Assembly: GCA_017849315.1 (NCBI GenBank)
Contig: JAFIHQ010000182.1
Location: 1-24,563 of the forward strand
From: Treponema sp.
Lineage (GTDB): Bacteria > Spirochaetota > Spirochaetia > Treponematales > Rectinemataceae
Direction: 5' to 3'
DNA length: 24,563 nt
Positions 1 to 7,868 of this stretch are shown here, in pieces (position 1 is the first letter of the stretch; each line of letters begins with the position of its first letter). Position numbers and translations under genes: made by a program. The notes under the pieces are model-generated. The model was not told where the DNA came from. It was given only the letters and a program-made list of their open reading frames with translations, and searched no databases.

Positions 1-999
1 GACCGGTCTTCCCTCTGCGAGCGACTTTTTGGCAGCAAGCCCGATGACCAAGTCCTGCAGTCCATCGTTGCCGGTTACCGGCGTGGTCTTGCCCGTTTCG
101 ATGGCATCCAGGAAAGCCTTCATTTCGCTTATGAATGCGTCTTTGTAGCGTTCCAGGAAGAAATACAGCGGCTTGTCGCCTTCGACGCCAGTTTCGGAGT
201 ACAATTTGACATTGCTGGGCGTGTCGTTCTCCGCAATCGCGGCGCCTTTCGATCCGAACACCTCGACGCGCTGATCGTAGCCATAGACTGCCTTGCGCGA
301 ATTGTCGATCACACCCAAAGCCCCATTGGCAAAGGTGAGCGTGACAAGCGCCGTGTCCACATCGCCTGCCTTGCCGATTGCCGGGTCCACGAGCACGGCG
401 CCTTTTGCGTACACTTCGACCACTTCGCTGCCTGCCTGGAAGCGCGCCATATCGAAGTCGTGAATGGTCATGTCCAGGAAAATTCCGCCGGACACGGCGA
501 CGTACTCAGGAGGTGGTGGAGCTGGGTCGCGCGATGTTATTTTGATGAGCTGCGGCTCGCCCACGTTGCCAGACTTTACGAGCTCATGAATGCGCGCGAA
601 GTTGTGGTCGAAACGGCGATTGAAGCCCACCTGAAGCTGGACACCCGCTTTCTTGACCGCGTCGAGCGCCGCCACCACTTTCTTCGTGGTGAGATCGACC
701 GGTTTTTCGCAGAAAATGTGTTTCTTCGCTGCAGCGGCGCGAATGATAAAGTCCGCGTGCGGGTTGGTGGACGAGCAGATCATCACGACCTGAATTTCCG
801 GATCCGCAAAAATGTCCTCAGGATCCTTCGAAACATGCGGAATGCCGAGATTCTTCGCCCATGTTTCCATTTCGGGCGTCAGGTTCGTGTCCGCGATGGT
901 CTTGAGCTTTGCATTGGGCATATAGTACATGACATTCGTAGCGTGGAGTTTTCCGATTCTCCCTGCTCCGACGATTCCGATAACGATTGGTTTTGCCAT
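1..999 (-). CDS. iolG: Inositol 2-dehydrogenase-like Gfo/Idh/MocA oxidoreductase (3' end cut by window edge)
   Basis: NAD-dependent cytoplasmic oxidoreductase, expected to oxidise myo-inositol (or an isomer) to the 2-keto compound, the first step of inositol catabolism. The frame is open from ATG at 999 to the window edge, 333 codons; the family is usually 335-345 residues, so only a few C-terminal residues are missing. The N-terminus has the Rossmann dinucleotide motif (VIGIVGAGRIGKLHA). The conserved EKPVDL lysine motif, GFNRRFDHNF and GGIFLDMTIHDFDMARF follow in the order typical of inositol dehydrogenases; the last holds the catalytic Asp and His. The start is preceded by AGGAG six bases upstream. 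It is the last gene seen in the inositol operon, 87 bases after the IolI-like isomerase. Exact substrate stereochemistry (myo-, scyllo- or chiro-inositol) cannot be read from sequence. Confidence 0.85.
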   Translation of the reverse strand, partial: MAKPIVIGIVGAGRIGKLHATNVMYYMPNAKLKTIADTNLTPEMETWAKNLGIPHVSKDPEDIFADPEIQVVMICSSTNPHADFIIRAAAAKKHIFCEKPVDLTTKKVVAALDAVKKAGVQLQVGFNRRFDHNFARIHELVKSGNVGEPQLIKITSRDPAPPPPEYVAVSGGIFLDMTIHDFDMARFQAGSEVVEVYAKGAVLVDPAIGKAGDVDTALVTLTFANGALGVIDNSRKAVYGYDQRVEVFGSKGAAIAENDTPSNVKLYSETGVEGDKPLYFFLERYKDAFISEMKAFLDAIETGKTTPVTGNDGLQDLVIGLAAKKSLAEGRPV

Positions 1000-1086
1000 A
1001 TCTAACTCCTTGTATTTCAATCCAGTACCATTAGCATCTCGTACTTAGCGCGTCTTTCTCACTCCATTTTCTCGTTCCACATTTTT

Positions 1087-1923
1087 TCATTCCATGAGGT
1101 ACTTCAAACTGGCGCGCATGGCGTCCGAAAACTCTTTTCGCGACATGTTCTGTACGCGGTCCGAGAATGGTTCGAACGAAATATCGCCGTTATAGCCTTT
1201 TTTCAGTGCCGCTTCAATGACGGCCTTGCTCTTCATGTTGTCTCTAGGACCGGGAAGCAGTCTGTGGCAGTCCAGATACTGATCGGGCGGAATGTCGTCT
1301 TCTACGCCGGACACGTGGATAAGGCCGGTCATGGAAACGTCGTAACTTGTGCCGAATGTAGATGCGTCATCCGGACCCAAAAAGAGGTGGAACGTATCGA
1401 TCAGCACCTTGTAGCAACCGAATCCTGATTCTTTGATGGCATTCTGCGCCAGCACTATTGACGCAAGAGACGAGATTCCAAAGCCCAGCGGTTCCACATA
1501 GCCCAACATACCCGCATCTTTGAAGATTGGACCATAAGCGACAAGGGCATCCACGGTTTCTTTGTAACGCACTTCTTTGGTGCGCGTGTCTTTCGGATCG
1601 TTGTTGGGGCAGAGCACAATCGCGGGACAATGTATGGCTTTGCAAAGCTCGATCATGGTCCGAAGTTCACCCAGATTTTTCTCCCGCACGGCGGTCAGAT
1701 TGAATTTCTGCAACGCATTTATGGTGATTATCGAAATTCCGTTTTCGCGCGCCAGTTTGTCGGCTTCCTTCGCCGGCATTCCGTCGATAATCGCACCGCC
1801 GCGAATGTCGTTGCGGAGTTCTACCTTGGAAAACCCCAGTTCCTTAGCCAATTCAAAAAATTCTCCAAGTCCATAGTTGGGCGAGGCGATTCTGTTTAGT
1901 GCGAGACGTTCCATTTCTATCAT
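1087..1923 (-). CDS. iolI: IolI-like 2-keto-myo-inositol isomerase (sugar phosphate isomerase/epimerase TIM barrel)
   Basis: A 278-residue AP-endonuclease-2-type TIM barrel, cytoplasmic. In this family IolI interconverts 2-keto-myo-inositol and 1-keto-D-chiro-inositol. Supporting features are an N-terminal LALNRIASPNYGLGEFFEL strand and helix, the KVELRND motif near residue 35, INALQKFN near 88, a VEPLGF metal-ligand Glu near 145, a DTFHLFLG strand with metal-binding Asp/His, HVSGVED, and a C-terminal SFEPFSD Glu. These fit a divalent-metal centre built from two Glu, Asp and His. AAGGAGG ends five bases before the ATG at 1923, which supports that start over the in-frame ATG three codons later. 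It lies between the sugar permease and an iolG-like gene, so a role in inositol isomer interconversion is likely. A related epimerase acting on another sugar cannot be excluded. Confidence 0.75.
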   Translation of the reverse strand: MIEMERLALNRIASPNYGLGEFFELAKELGFSKVELRNDIRGGAIIDGMPAKEADKLARENGISIITINALQKFNLTAVREKNLGELRTMIELCKAIHCPAIVLCPNNDPKDTRTKEVRYKETVDALVAYGPIFKDAGMLGYVEPLGFGISSLASIVLAQNAIKESGFGCYKVLIDTFHLFLGPDDASTFGTSYDVSMTGLIHVSGVEDDIPPDQYLDCHRLLPGPRDNMKSKAVIEAALKKGYNGDISFEPFSDRVQNMSRKEFSDAMRASLKYLME

Positions 1924-1970
1924 AACTGCCTCCTTACACCAGCTTAAACGTCAATTCAGTTTTCAGGCGC

Positions 1971-2954
1971 CTAGTGTTTTCTTGCATTCTTGCGCATATC
2001 GAAGACAACAGCTCCGATGATGATTGCGCCTTTGATGACCTGCTGTAGATACGGAGAAATTCCGAGCAACAGCAAACCATTGTTCAAGACACCAAGGATC
2101 AGAATACCGGCCAGAATGCCCGGAACCGTACCGATACCACCCGCATGGCTCGTTCCGCCGATGGTTGCGGCGGCTATGGCGTCGGTTTCGTAACCTGTAC
2201 CAAGCGTTGCAATACCGGACGCCGCGCGCGAGGTTATAAGAACGCCGGCGAGCGACGCACAGAAAGCGGAAAATGCGTAGATTTCAACAAGGTTTTTTTC
2301 CACTTTTATGCCTGACGTGCGGGCAGCATTGACGTTTCCGCCAATCGCATAGACACTCTTACCGAACTTTGTATGGTTGAGCAACAGATACGCAATTATG
2401 GCAATCACTGCAAACACAATAACTACATTTGGTATAACGCCAACGCTTCCTTGACCTATGTCCTTGAAGTCCTGTCGAAGCATTGGCACCGGGTATGCAT
2501 TGGTTATGATCAAGGCGATACCGCGCGCAATGATTTGTGTTCCTAATGTTGCGATGAAAGGCGGAATGCCCGTATATGCAATCAGCGAGCCATTGATAAC
2601 TCCGACCAGCGTCCCAACGAACAATCCGACCACTATCGCCACAAGTGGTGCAACATAGGGCATGTTCGGGAAGATTCTCGCCGTATAGGTCGGATCTTGA
2701 ACCATGCTGGCCACGATGACCGATACTAAAGACACGACAGAACCCACTGACAAATCGATGCCTTTCGACATGATGGTAAAGGCTACGCCAAGGGCCAAAA
2801 TACCACGCCCAGATTCCGTAATCAGTACATTGATGAGGTTTTGCCCAGTCAAAAAGAAAGGCGAAAGAAAAGAAAGTGCGACTACCATTACAATCAAAAT
2901 CACAAAGATGGCGTACTTATTGGCTAACTTCAAGACGACATTTTCTGTACCCAT
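1971..2954 (-). CDS. RbsC/IatP-type sugar ABC transporter permease, probably for inositol
   Basis: Inner-membrane permease of the BPD_transp_2 (ribose/galactose/inositol) family, 327 residues, the usual length. It has about eight to ten hydrophobic segments, beginning at residue 13 (YAIFVILIVMVVALSFL). Family signatures are present: SKGIDLSVGSVVSL near 63, GVINGSLIAYTGIPPFIATLGT near 120, GGNVNAARTSGIKV near 205 and AAATIGGTSHAGGIGTVPG near 260. AAGGAG lies just upstream of the ATG at 2954. It follows the double ATPase by 56 bases and precedes the IolI-like gene by 47 bases, in the same operon. It should form a homodimer with the ATPase and receive ligand from the binding protein at 4736-5671. 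Inositol as the substrate is inferred from the flanking iolG and iolI genes. Confidence 0.88.
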   Translation of the reverse strand: MGTENVVLKLANKYAIFVILIVMVVALSFLSPFFLTGQNLINVLITESGRGILALGVAFTIMSKGIDLSVGSVVSLVSVIVASMVQDPTYTARIFPNMPYVAPLVAIVVGLFVGTLVGVINGSLIAYTGIPPFIATLGTQIIARGIALIITNAYPVPMLRQDFKDIGQGSVGVIPNVVIVFAVIAIIAYLLLNHTKFGKSVYAIGGNVNAARTSGIKVEKNLVEIYAFSAFCASLAGVLITSRAASGIATLGTGYETDAIAAATIGGTSHAGGIGTVPGILAGILILGVLNNGLLLLGISPYLQQVIKGAIIIGAVVFDMRKNARKH

Positions 2955-3010
2955 AGAAGGCTCCTTACTTGCTGTCTAGTCACAGTATTTTGGCTATATT
3001 CATAGAAAAA

Positions 3011-4525
3011 TCACGCCACCGCATGATTGCTTATAGATGTCGCATAACGCATAATTGTCTCCTGATCGAGATCTTTTCTATCCAACATTGCGGTAATTCT
3101 TCCCTGACAGACTACCATTACTCTGTCGCTCATTCCTATAATTTCCGGCATTTCTGAACTGACCATTATGATCGACTTGCCTTCGCTCGCAAGCTTAGTA
3201 ATAAGTGAGTGGATTTCTGCCTTTGCTCCAACGTCTATTCCACGCGTCGGTTCATCCAGAATCAGAATATCGGAATTTGTCAGTAACCAGCGTGCAACGA
3301 GGACTTTCTGCTGATTGCCTCCGGACAAATTCTGAATGAGAGCGTCAAGCGAAGGCGTCCTTATATTGAGCATTTCCTTGTATTCAAGGCAGTCCCTGTT
3401 AATTTTCTTGTGGTCCAGGAAGAACTTTGCCTTTTTGTAGCGATCCAAATTTGCAATAATGGTGTTGTTCTTGACAGAGAGCACGGGAATAATGCCTGTC
3501 AGTCTTCTATCTTCAGTTAGAAAGCCCATGCGACAGTTGATTGCGTCTACAGGCGAATTTATTGTGCGTTTTTTCCCGTCTATTATTATTTCGCCTCCAC
3601 TTTTCTGACGCAAACCGAAAATTGCCTCCATCATCTCGGTTCGTCCTGCGCCGACAAGTCCTGCAACACCAAGGATTTCACCTCTACGCAAGTCGAAGGA
3701 TGCGTCGTGAATGAGTCCGGGGACTTCGAGATGTCTTACTTCCATTCGTACTTCCCCGATCGGACAATCGATCTTGGGGAACATTTCAGTCAGTTCCCGC
3801 CCAACCATAGCAGTTATGAGCGAGTTTATGTCCATTTCAGCAACCGGCTTAGAGGTGACGTTAGATCCATCGCGTAACACGGTCACTTCGTCGGCCACTC
3901 TGAAGATTTCGTCCATTTTGTGTGTAATGTAGATTACAGATACCCCACGTTTTTTGAGCCTATCTATCATAGAGAATAGATGTTCGACCTCGTTGGTCGT
4001 GAGCGCACTGGTTGGTTCGTCCATGATGACAATATCAGCGTTGAACGAAATAGCTTTCGCTATCTCTATCATCTGCATTTTCGCTACTGAGAGCTCTTTT
4101 ACTTTCTGCCTGGGATCGAGATCGAGCTCAAGGTCGGCAAGGAGTGCTTTGGTGTTGTTGTACATGGCCTTGTGGTCAACTAGAGGGCTTCTCTTGCCCC
4201 GCATCGGTTCCCGGCCAAGCCAAATGTTTTCCATAACACTTCGTTCCAAAACAGGGTTGAGTTCCTGGTAGATCATAGCGATGCCCAAATTGCGTGCCAC
4301 AAGTGGGTTAGGGATGGTGACCTGTTTCCCTTTAAGAATAATTGTGCCTGAATCCGGAGGGTTTATTCCGACAAGACATTTCATCAGCGTAGATTTTCCA
4401 GCGCCATTTTCACCCATGAGTGCGTGGACACTGCCTTTTTTCAGGACGAAGTTCACACCGTTGAGAGCTTTGACACCGGGGAAAGTCCTTACAATATCTC
4501 TCATTTCCAGAATGATTTCTTCCAA
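3011..4525 (-). CDS. Double-ATPase subunit of sugar ABC transporter (RbsA/MglA family), TTG start
   Basis: Cytoplasmic ATPase with two fused nucleotide-binding domains, about 504 residues, normal for the RbsA/MglA family. Domain 1 has Walker A GENGAGKST (residues 38-46), a divergent signature LSVAKMQ and Walker B VIMDEPTSAL. Domain 2 has a degenerate Walker A (GLVGAGRTE), an intact signature LSGGNQQKV and Walker B LILDEPTRGID; this asymmetry is typical of the family. The frame can be extended to a GTG at 4555, but GGAGGT at 4533-4538 sits seven bases before TTG at 4525, and homologous sequence begins there (EEIILEMRDIVRTFPGVKAL), so TTG is preferred. It energises the RbsC-type permease encoded next. 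A 210-base spacer with two hairpins separates it from the binding-protein gene upstream. Confidence 0.9.
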   Translation of the reverse strand: MEEIILEMRDIVRTFPGVKALNGVNFVLKKGSVHALMGENGAGKSTLMKCLVGINPPDSGTIILKGKQVTIPNPLVARNLGIAMIYQELNPVLERSVMENIWLGREPMRGKRSPLVDHKAMYNNTKALLADLELDLDPRQKVKELSVAKMQMIEIAKAISFNADIVIMDEPTSALTTNEVEHLFSMIDRLKKRGVSVIYITHKMDEIFRVADEVTVLRDGSNVTSKPVAEMDINSLITAMVGRELTEMFPKIDCPIGEVRMEVRHLEVPGLIHDASFDLRRGEILGVAGLVGAGRTEMMEAIFGLRQKSGGEIIIDGKKRTINSPVDAINCRMGFLTEDRRLTGIIPVLSVKNNTIIANLDRYKKAKFFLDHKKINRDCLEYKEMLNIRTPSLDALIQNLSGGNQQKVLVARWLLTNSDILILDEPTRGIDVGAKAEIHSLITKLASEGKSIIMVSSEMPEIIGMSDRVMVVCQGRITAMLDRKDLDQETIMRYATSISNHAVA

Positions 4526-4532
4526 AGTACAC

Positions 4533-4538
4533 ACCTCC
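4533..4538 (-). promoter_or_regulatory. Ribosome binding site that fixes the TTG start of the ATPase gene
   Basis: GGAGGT on the minus strand, seven bases before TTG at 4525. The alternative upstream GTG at 4555 has no comparable purine-rich sequence, and the ten residues it would add do not resemble the family N-terminus. Confidence 0.7.
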
Positions 4539-4600
4539 ACAAAACCTGGACGCACAAAGTTACAAAATCAGAATGACACTATTGGGCTCAACACCCAAAA

Positions 4601-4635
4601 TACATGCACACGCCAAAAATCGGCGTATGCATGTA
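4601..4635 (-). promoter_or_regulatory. Strong intercistronic hairpin between binding-protein and ATPase genes
   Basis: Arms 4601-4614 and 4622-4635 pair over 14 bp around a 7-base loop. The plus strand has one C/A mismatch, but in the minus-strand transcript the same position is a G-U wobble, so pairing is complete only in the operon mRNA. In the direction of transcription the hairpin is followed by TTTTGGG, a short U run. It could be a partial terminator or a 3' stabiliser of the upstream binding-protein mRNA; both would give more binding protein than ATPase. Confidence 0.6.
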
Positions 4636-4649
4636 GTGGCGCACTGCGC

Positions 4650-4675
4650 GATAGCCGAACTTTCGTGCGGCTATC
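4650..4675 (-). promoter_or_regulatory. Second intercistronic hairpin
   Basis: A perfect 8-bp inverted repeat, GATAGCCG (4650-4657) and CGGCTATC (4668-4675), with a 10-base loop, lies between the binding-protein stop and the hairpin at 4601-4635. The A run at 4681-4687 is upstream of it in the minus-strand transcript, so this is not an intrinsic terminator for the operon. A role in mRNA protection is the simpler reading. Confidence 0.5.
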
Positions 4676-4735
4676 CTCTCAAAAAAATAAACCAGCGCAG
4701 ATAAACTGACGCCCTCTATAGCCCTTTATGCGTAA

Positions 4736-5671
4736 TTAATACTTCGAAACGTTTTCGATTGTTACAGGCTCGAAGGGGACCCAGCCGAATTTTTCGATCT
4801 TCTGTCCCTGAGCGGCTTTGAGTGCAAACTCAAGCGCAACTTTACCTTGCGCTTTGGCGTTCTGGAAAACGGTCATAGCCATGTCGCCGGCTTTAACAGC
4901 TTCCTTGGCCGGTGGAGTAGCATCGATACCGACAACGGGGATTTTCTTGAGATCGAGCTTGAGCGCCTTCATTGCTTCGATTGCTCCGAGGGCCATTTCA
5001 TCGTTGTTGCAGATAACGACATCGAACGGCTTGCCGGTTCCCAACAATTGCTGCATCTGGTTCATGGCCTTGAAACGGTCCCATTCCGCAGTGTCTTCAT
5101 AGACTTTGGTAAGCTTGAAACCAGCCTTGGTCAGGGTTTCTTTAACGCCGCGGGTTCTTTCGTTGGTATTCTCGAGTCCGAGCTGACCCATGAAGAGGAC
5201 ATAGCGGAGTTCGGTCTTGCCTTTGAAGAAATTGGCAAGGAATTCGCCCTGCATTCTTCCGGCGTCATATTCCTGCGAGCCGACATAGGCCGTCTTGATG
5301 CCATCGATTGCAGAGTCGCGCGGTCGTCTGTTTACAAAGATGACGGGGATGCCCTTTGCACGGGAGATGATCGTCTCGACCGTATCGGTATTGATCAGAT
5401 TGACGATGATGGCGTCGTACTTCTTGGTTGCAAAAACATCGACTTGCGCGATCTGCTGGTTGACGTCCTGTTTTGCATCTTGAGAGTCGACAACGACGTT
5501 TGGATAGGCCTTGGCTGCATCGAGAATGGCCTGCTCCAGCGATGAAATGAACTGATCCCGGTCGTACAGCGTTACGCCGATCTTGAATTGTTTGGTCTGC
5601 TGGCCAAACGCTACTCCTGTGGCAACCACAAGGACCATGAGCGCCAATGCGATCTTTCTGTTTGTTCGCAT
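4736..5671 (-). CDS. Periplasmic sugar-binding protein of ABC transporter (Peripla_BP_4), probably inositol-binding
   Basis: Exported solute-binding protein of 311 residues. The N-terminus is a signal peptide (MRTNRKIALALMVLVVATGVAFG, with cleavage likely near the AFG-QQ boundary) and has no lipobox Cys. The mature part starts with the sugar-binding strand FKIGVTLYDRDQFISSLEQA, followed by DAIIVNLINTDT, VIFVNRRPR, AYVGSQEYDAGRMQGEF, a hinge segment with GQLGLENTNERTRG, DVVICNNDEMALGAIEA and VVGIDATPPAKEAVKAGDMAMTVFQ. This is the ribose/galactose/inositol-binding (LacI-like periplasmic) fold. GAGGAGG sits close upstream of ATG 5671. It lies 60 bases downstream of an iolG-like gene and upstream of the ATPase and permease. 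IbpA-type inositol binding is likely from context; a different polyol is possible. Confidence 0.85.
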   Translation of the reverse strand: MRTNRKIALALMVLVVATGVAFGQQTKQFKIGVTLYDRDQFISSLEQAILDAAKAYPNVVVDSQDAKQDVNQQIAQVDVFATKKYDAIIVNLINTDTVETIISRAKGIPVIFVNRRPRDSAIDGIKTAYVGSQEYDAGRMQGEFLANFFKGKTELRYVLFMGQLGLENTNERTRGVKETLTKAGFKLTKVYEDTAEWDRFKAMNQMQQLLGTGKPFDVVICNNDEMALGAIEAMKALKLDLKKIPVVGIDATPPAKEAVKAGDMAMTVFQNAKAQGKVALEFALKAAQGQKIEKFGWVPFEPVTIENVSKY

Positions 5672-5731
5672 ATCTGCCTCCTCAAAATATATGCACGGAC
5701 TATGCCGTGATTTACCTTTGTGCCGAGCGGT

Positions 5732-6748
5732 CTATAGCGAAATAATCGTGCCACTCCCAAAAGACTGCGTCATAGCGAATCCGACCTCGGTGGCTTTTGT
5801 ACCATCCTGCGCGGTCATTCGAGGTTGTTTGTTCGATACGATGCAGTCGACAAAATCTTGTGCCTCTGCAAGAAAAGCCTCGGAGAAACGCTCGTAAAAG
5901 TCCTTTACACACTCAGTCCTTACACCGTCAACATCCAAAATTTCGACTCGATTTTTCGAAGGGGTATGACCGATTTTGAGAATGCCTTTGCTGCCTGTAA
6001 TTTCGGTGTGAGTGTCGTGACCATGAAAAGCGGTTCTGCTGACGGAAAGAATGGCCATGCTTCCCTTTTTGAATTTGAGAAGGGCAGCCGTATTGTCTGC
6101 GTCGTTTACCGTTTCAAATTCGGGATGAACATAGCTGCCGCCAATTGCATAGACACTTGCTACCTCGTCCTCCAGGTACCAGCGCGCGAGATCTATGTCG
6201 TGAATGTTCATATCGAGGAAGATACCGCCGGACGATGGGACGAATTTGACCTGGAAGGCCGCGTAGGTGTCCATGTCCACCGTTTGGGAACGTACAAGGA
6301 ACGGCGTGCCAATGACGCCTCGTTCGACGAGCTCTTTGGCGTAGACATAACTTGGGTCGAAACGGCGAACAAAGCCGATCATGAACTTGCTTTCAGGATG
6401 CAGTTGTGTGGCCCGCTCAATGATTTTGCACTCGGCAACATTCACGCCCATTGGTTTTTCCGAGAATACATGCAGACCATGGTCCAGGGCCTGAACAATC
6501 TGCTTTTGGTGTTGTGCTGACGAGCTTGCAATCCAGACGGCGTCGAGTTTTTCGTTGTCCAGCATCTCTTCATAAGACTGATAGAGTGCATTTATGCCGA
6601 GGATATCGTGCGCCCAATCGAGTTCTTCTTGGACGAGGGAACACGCTGCGACAAGGGCAGCGTCTTTTGTATGCCACGCTAAGTTCTCTGCGTGGTGTTT
6701 ACCGAGTCTGCCCAAACCCACGATACCGATTTTGACTCTTTTGCCCAT
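5732..6748 (-). CDS. iolG: Inositol 2-dehydrogenase-like Gfo/Idh/MocA oxidoreductase, first gene of the inositol operon
   Basis: NAD(P)-dependent dehydrogenase, 338 residues, full length. The Rossmann motif is KIGIVGLGRLGKHHAENL (residues 6-23); the catalytic lysine motif is SEKPMGVNV; then come GFVRRFDPSY and GGIFLDMNIHDIDLARW with the conserved Asp and His. It is related to, but clearly different from, the iolG-like gene at the left edge, so the two copies probably handle different inositol isomers or cofactors. A diverged member acting on another sugar is the alternative. As the first gene after the promoter and LacI-type operator at 6785-6839, its expression should follow the repressor most directly. 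The start is ATG 6748. The gap to the binding-protein gene is 60 bases. Confidence 0.82.
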   Translation of the reverse strand: MGKRVKIGIVGLGRLGKHHAENLAWHTKDAALVAACSLVQEELDWAHDILGINALYQSYEEMLDNEKLDAVWIASSSAQHQKQIVQALDHGLHVFSEKPMGVNVAECKIIERATQLHPESKFMIGFVRRFDPSYVYAKELVERGVIGTPFLVRSQTVDMDTYAAFQVKFVPSSGGIFLDMNIHDIDLARWYLEDEVASVYAIGGSYVHPEFETVNDADNTAALLKFKKGSMAILSVSRTAFHGHDTHTEITGSKGILKIGHTPSKNRVEILDVDGVRTECVKDFYERFSEAFLAEAQDFVDCIVSNKQPRMTAQDGTKATEVGFAMTQSFGSGTIISL

Positions 6749-6784
6749 AGGTGCAGCCCCTTGCCTGCATGTAGGAAACGTTTT

Positions 6785-6800
6785 CTGAAAACGTTTTCAG
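6785..6800. promoter_or_regulatory. LacI-family-type operator of the inositol operon
   Basis: CTGAAAACGTTTTCAG is a perfect 16-bp palindrome with the central CG typical of LacI/GalR/CcpA-family sites. It begins 11 bases downstream of the -10 box at 6811-6816, around the transcription start, a position suited to repression. A second, imperfect copy of the core (GAAACGTTTTC, 6775-6785) overlaps its edge with a 13-base centre-to-centre shift. The same 12-bp core recurs at 12815-12826. Confidence 0.8.
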
Positions 6801-6810
6801 ACGACAAATA

Positions 6811-6839
6811 ATTATCGCACTGGTTTTTTGTTTTGTCAA
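6811..6839 (-). promoter_or_regulatory. Sigma-70-type promoter of the inositol operon
   Basis: On the minus strand, TTGACA (6834-6839) and GATAAT (6811-6816) are separated by exactly 17 bases. The -35 is a perfect consensus and the -10 matches at five of six positions. The first downstream gene starts at 6748, and the palindromic operator lies in the leader. Confidence 0.82.
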
Positions 6840-6879
6840 ATCTTATTTTTTGAGGACGGGCATCGGCGTGAGCAGTACC

Positions 6880-6936
6880 GCAAAATGGCCACCTAAAAGG
6901 GGTGAACGGTTAGGCAAAATGTCCACCCAAAAGGGC
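6880..6936. repeat. Two 23-base imperfect direct repeats, 34 bases apart
   Basis: Units 6880-6902 and 6914-6936 agree at 20 of 23 positions (shared GCAAAATG, CCACC and AAAAGGG). They lie between the kinase stop and the inositol-operon promoter. Their look resembles the multiple terminal repeats of IS21-family elements, but no transposase or second end is present, so they may be a remnant or unrelated. Confidence 0.55.
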
Positions 6937-6948
6937 AAAAAGGCCCTT
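6929..6948 (-). terminator. Weak intrinsic terminator after the kinase operon
   Basis: AAGGGC (6931-6936) pairs with GCCCTT (6943-6948) around a 6-base loop. In the minus direction the stem runs into TTTTGGG. It lies 18 bases past the second kinase stop and overlaps the second 23-base repeat. The stem is short and the U run brief, so termination may be partial. Confidence 0.4.
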
Positions 6949-6966
6949 AGTGCCAGAAAACTACCA

Positions 6967-7866
6967 TCAGTAAAACCGCCGGATGTAGTCCTCGACGTCC
7001 TGGCGCGTGCCTCTGAAGGGGCCGGGAGTCTCCATCTTGAGCGAGACCATGGCGGCTGCGTAAAGGAGTGCTTCGCGGGGCGGCGTGTGGAGCCGTTCCG
7101 TAATGTAGGCGCTGAAGCAGGTATCGCCGCGGCCGGTGCGGCCGGAGAGGTTGCGCGGCTTGAGCGGCCACGTGTAATATTCCCGTCCGTCGAAAACGAG
7201 GACTTCGGTGTTGTGGGTGATCATGACTTCGGCCGCGCCCCAGTCGTGGAGTTGGCGCACTGCGAAGCGCCGGTCACTCGTACCGGTCATGACCTGTGCT
7301 TCGGCAGCATCGGTTTTCAGGAAATGGACAAATGGGAGGAGGTGTGTTTTCTCCGGCCAGTCGACAAGTACCATGCGGCCGTCTGGCATGATGGTCCTTA
7401 AGAATCCCTGCATGTCGACGGCGAGCAAACCCTTTTGCGCCAAATAGGGTAGAAGCTCATTGTCGTAATCTCCCGCGATGAGACCGGCGAGATGAAAGAT
7501 CTTGGATTGTACAGTGGGTAGGTCGTCCACGACGAAAGGATCCGCATGCCCCAGCGCAAAACATTCGCGCTTTTCCATATCAGGGGTCAGGTAGACATTT
7601 CTGATAGAGGTAGTGTGTTTGGACTCGACAAAATATATGTCTTCCGGGTTGAGAATCGAGAACATGGAAAGAAGGGCGCGATCTGGCCGGGCGGTTTTTG
7701 TAAGCACGCCCGTACGGAAATTGCCTGCCGCGGCGGCGTAACTTGCGGCTTCGACCGCTCCACCGGGCCTGACTTCAGTGTGGTCGTTCACGACTATTTC
7801 GTCTTTGGATATGTGCCCGATTATAAATGTGTCGTACTGCTTTGTCGGCGATTTATTCATTATCAA
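6967..7866 (-). CDS. PfkB-family carbohydrate kinase, downstream copy of a tandem pair
   Basis: Cytoplasmic ribokinase-fold sugar kinase, 299 residues from TTG 7866. A start at ATG 7860 is also possible; an AGAAGG sits 7 bases from the TTG and 13 from the ATG. PfkB signature 1 appears as VRPGGAVEAASYAAAAG near residue 35. The C-terminal signature is SGRTGRGDTCFSAY near 245, with the catalytic Asp kept but the usual GAGD anion hole changed to GRGD. It starts only two bases after the stop of the preceding kinase, so the two are almost certainly co-translated. Conserved blocks (DxQGFxRT, KTDAxEAxxxTG, ETPGPFRG) show it is a paralogue of its neighbour. The substrate is unknown; the operon suggests the sugar taken up by the AfuA-like transporter. 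Confidence 0.82.
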   Translation of the reverse strand: MIMNKSPTKQYDTFIIGHISKDEIVVNDHTEVRPGGAVEAASYAAAAGNFRTGVLTKTARPDRALLSMFSILNPEDIYFVESKHTTSIRNVYLTPDMEKRECFALGHADPFVVDDLPTVQSKIFHLAGLIAGDYDNELLPYLAQKGLLAVDMQGFLRTIMPDGRMVLVDWPEKTHLLPFVHFLKTDAAEAQVMTGTSDRRFAVRQLHDWGAAEVMITHNTEVLVFDGREYYTWPLKPRNLSGRTGRGDTCFSAYITERLHTPPREALLYAAAMVSLKMETPGPFRGTRQDVEDYIRRFY

Positions 7867-7868
7867 TA

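Noticed and set aside
460..1005. A 181-codon plus-strand frame near the left edge
   Set aside because: The minus strand here encodes an uninterrupted inositol dehydrogenase with all its motifs; the plus frame is its shadow.
4745..4757. A GAAAACGTTTCG sequence resembling the LacI-type operator at the end of the binding-protein gene
   Set aside because: It encodes the last residues of the protein (ENVSKY), the second half-site is imperfect, and no promoter lies nearby; chance similarity is the simpler explanation.
4847..5545. A 232-codon open frame on the plus strand inside the binding-protein gene
   Set aside because: It shows no recognisable protein features and lies wholly opposite a well-supported gene.
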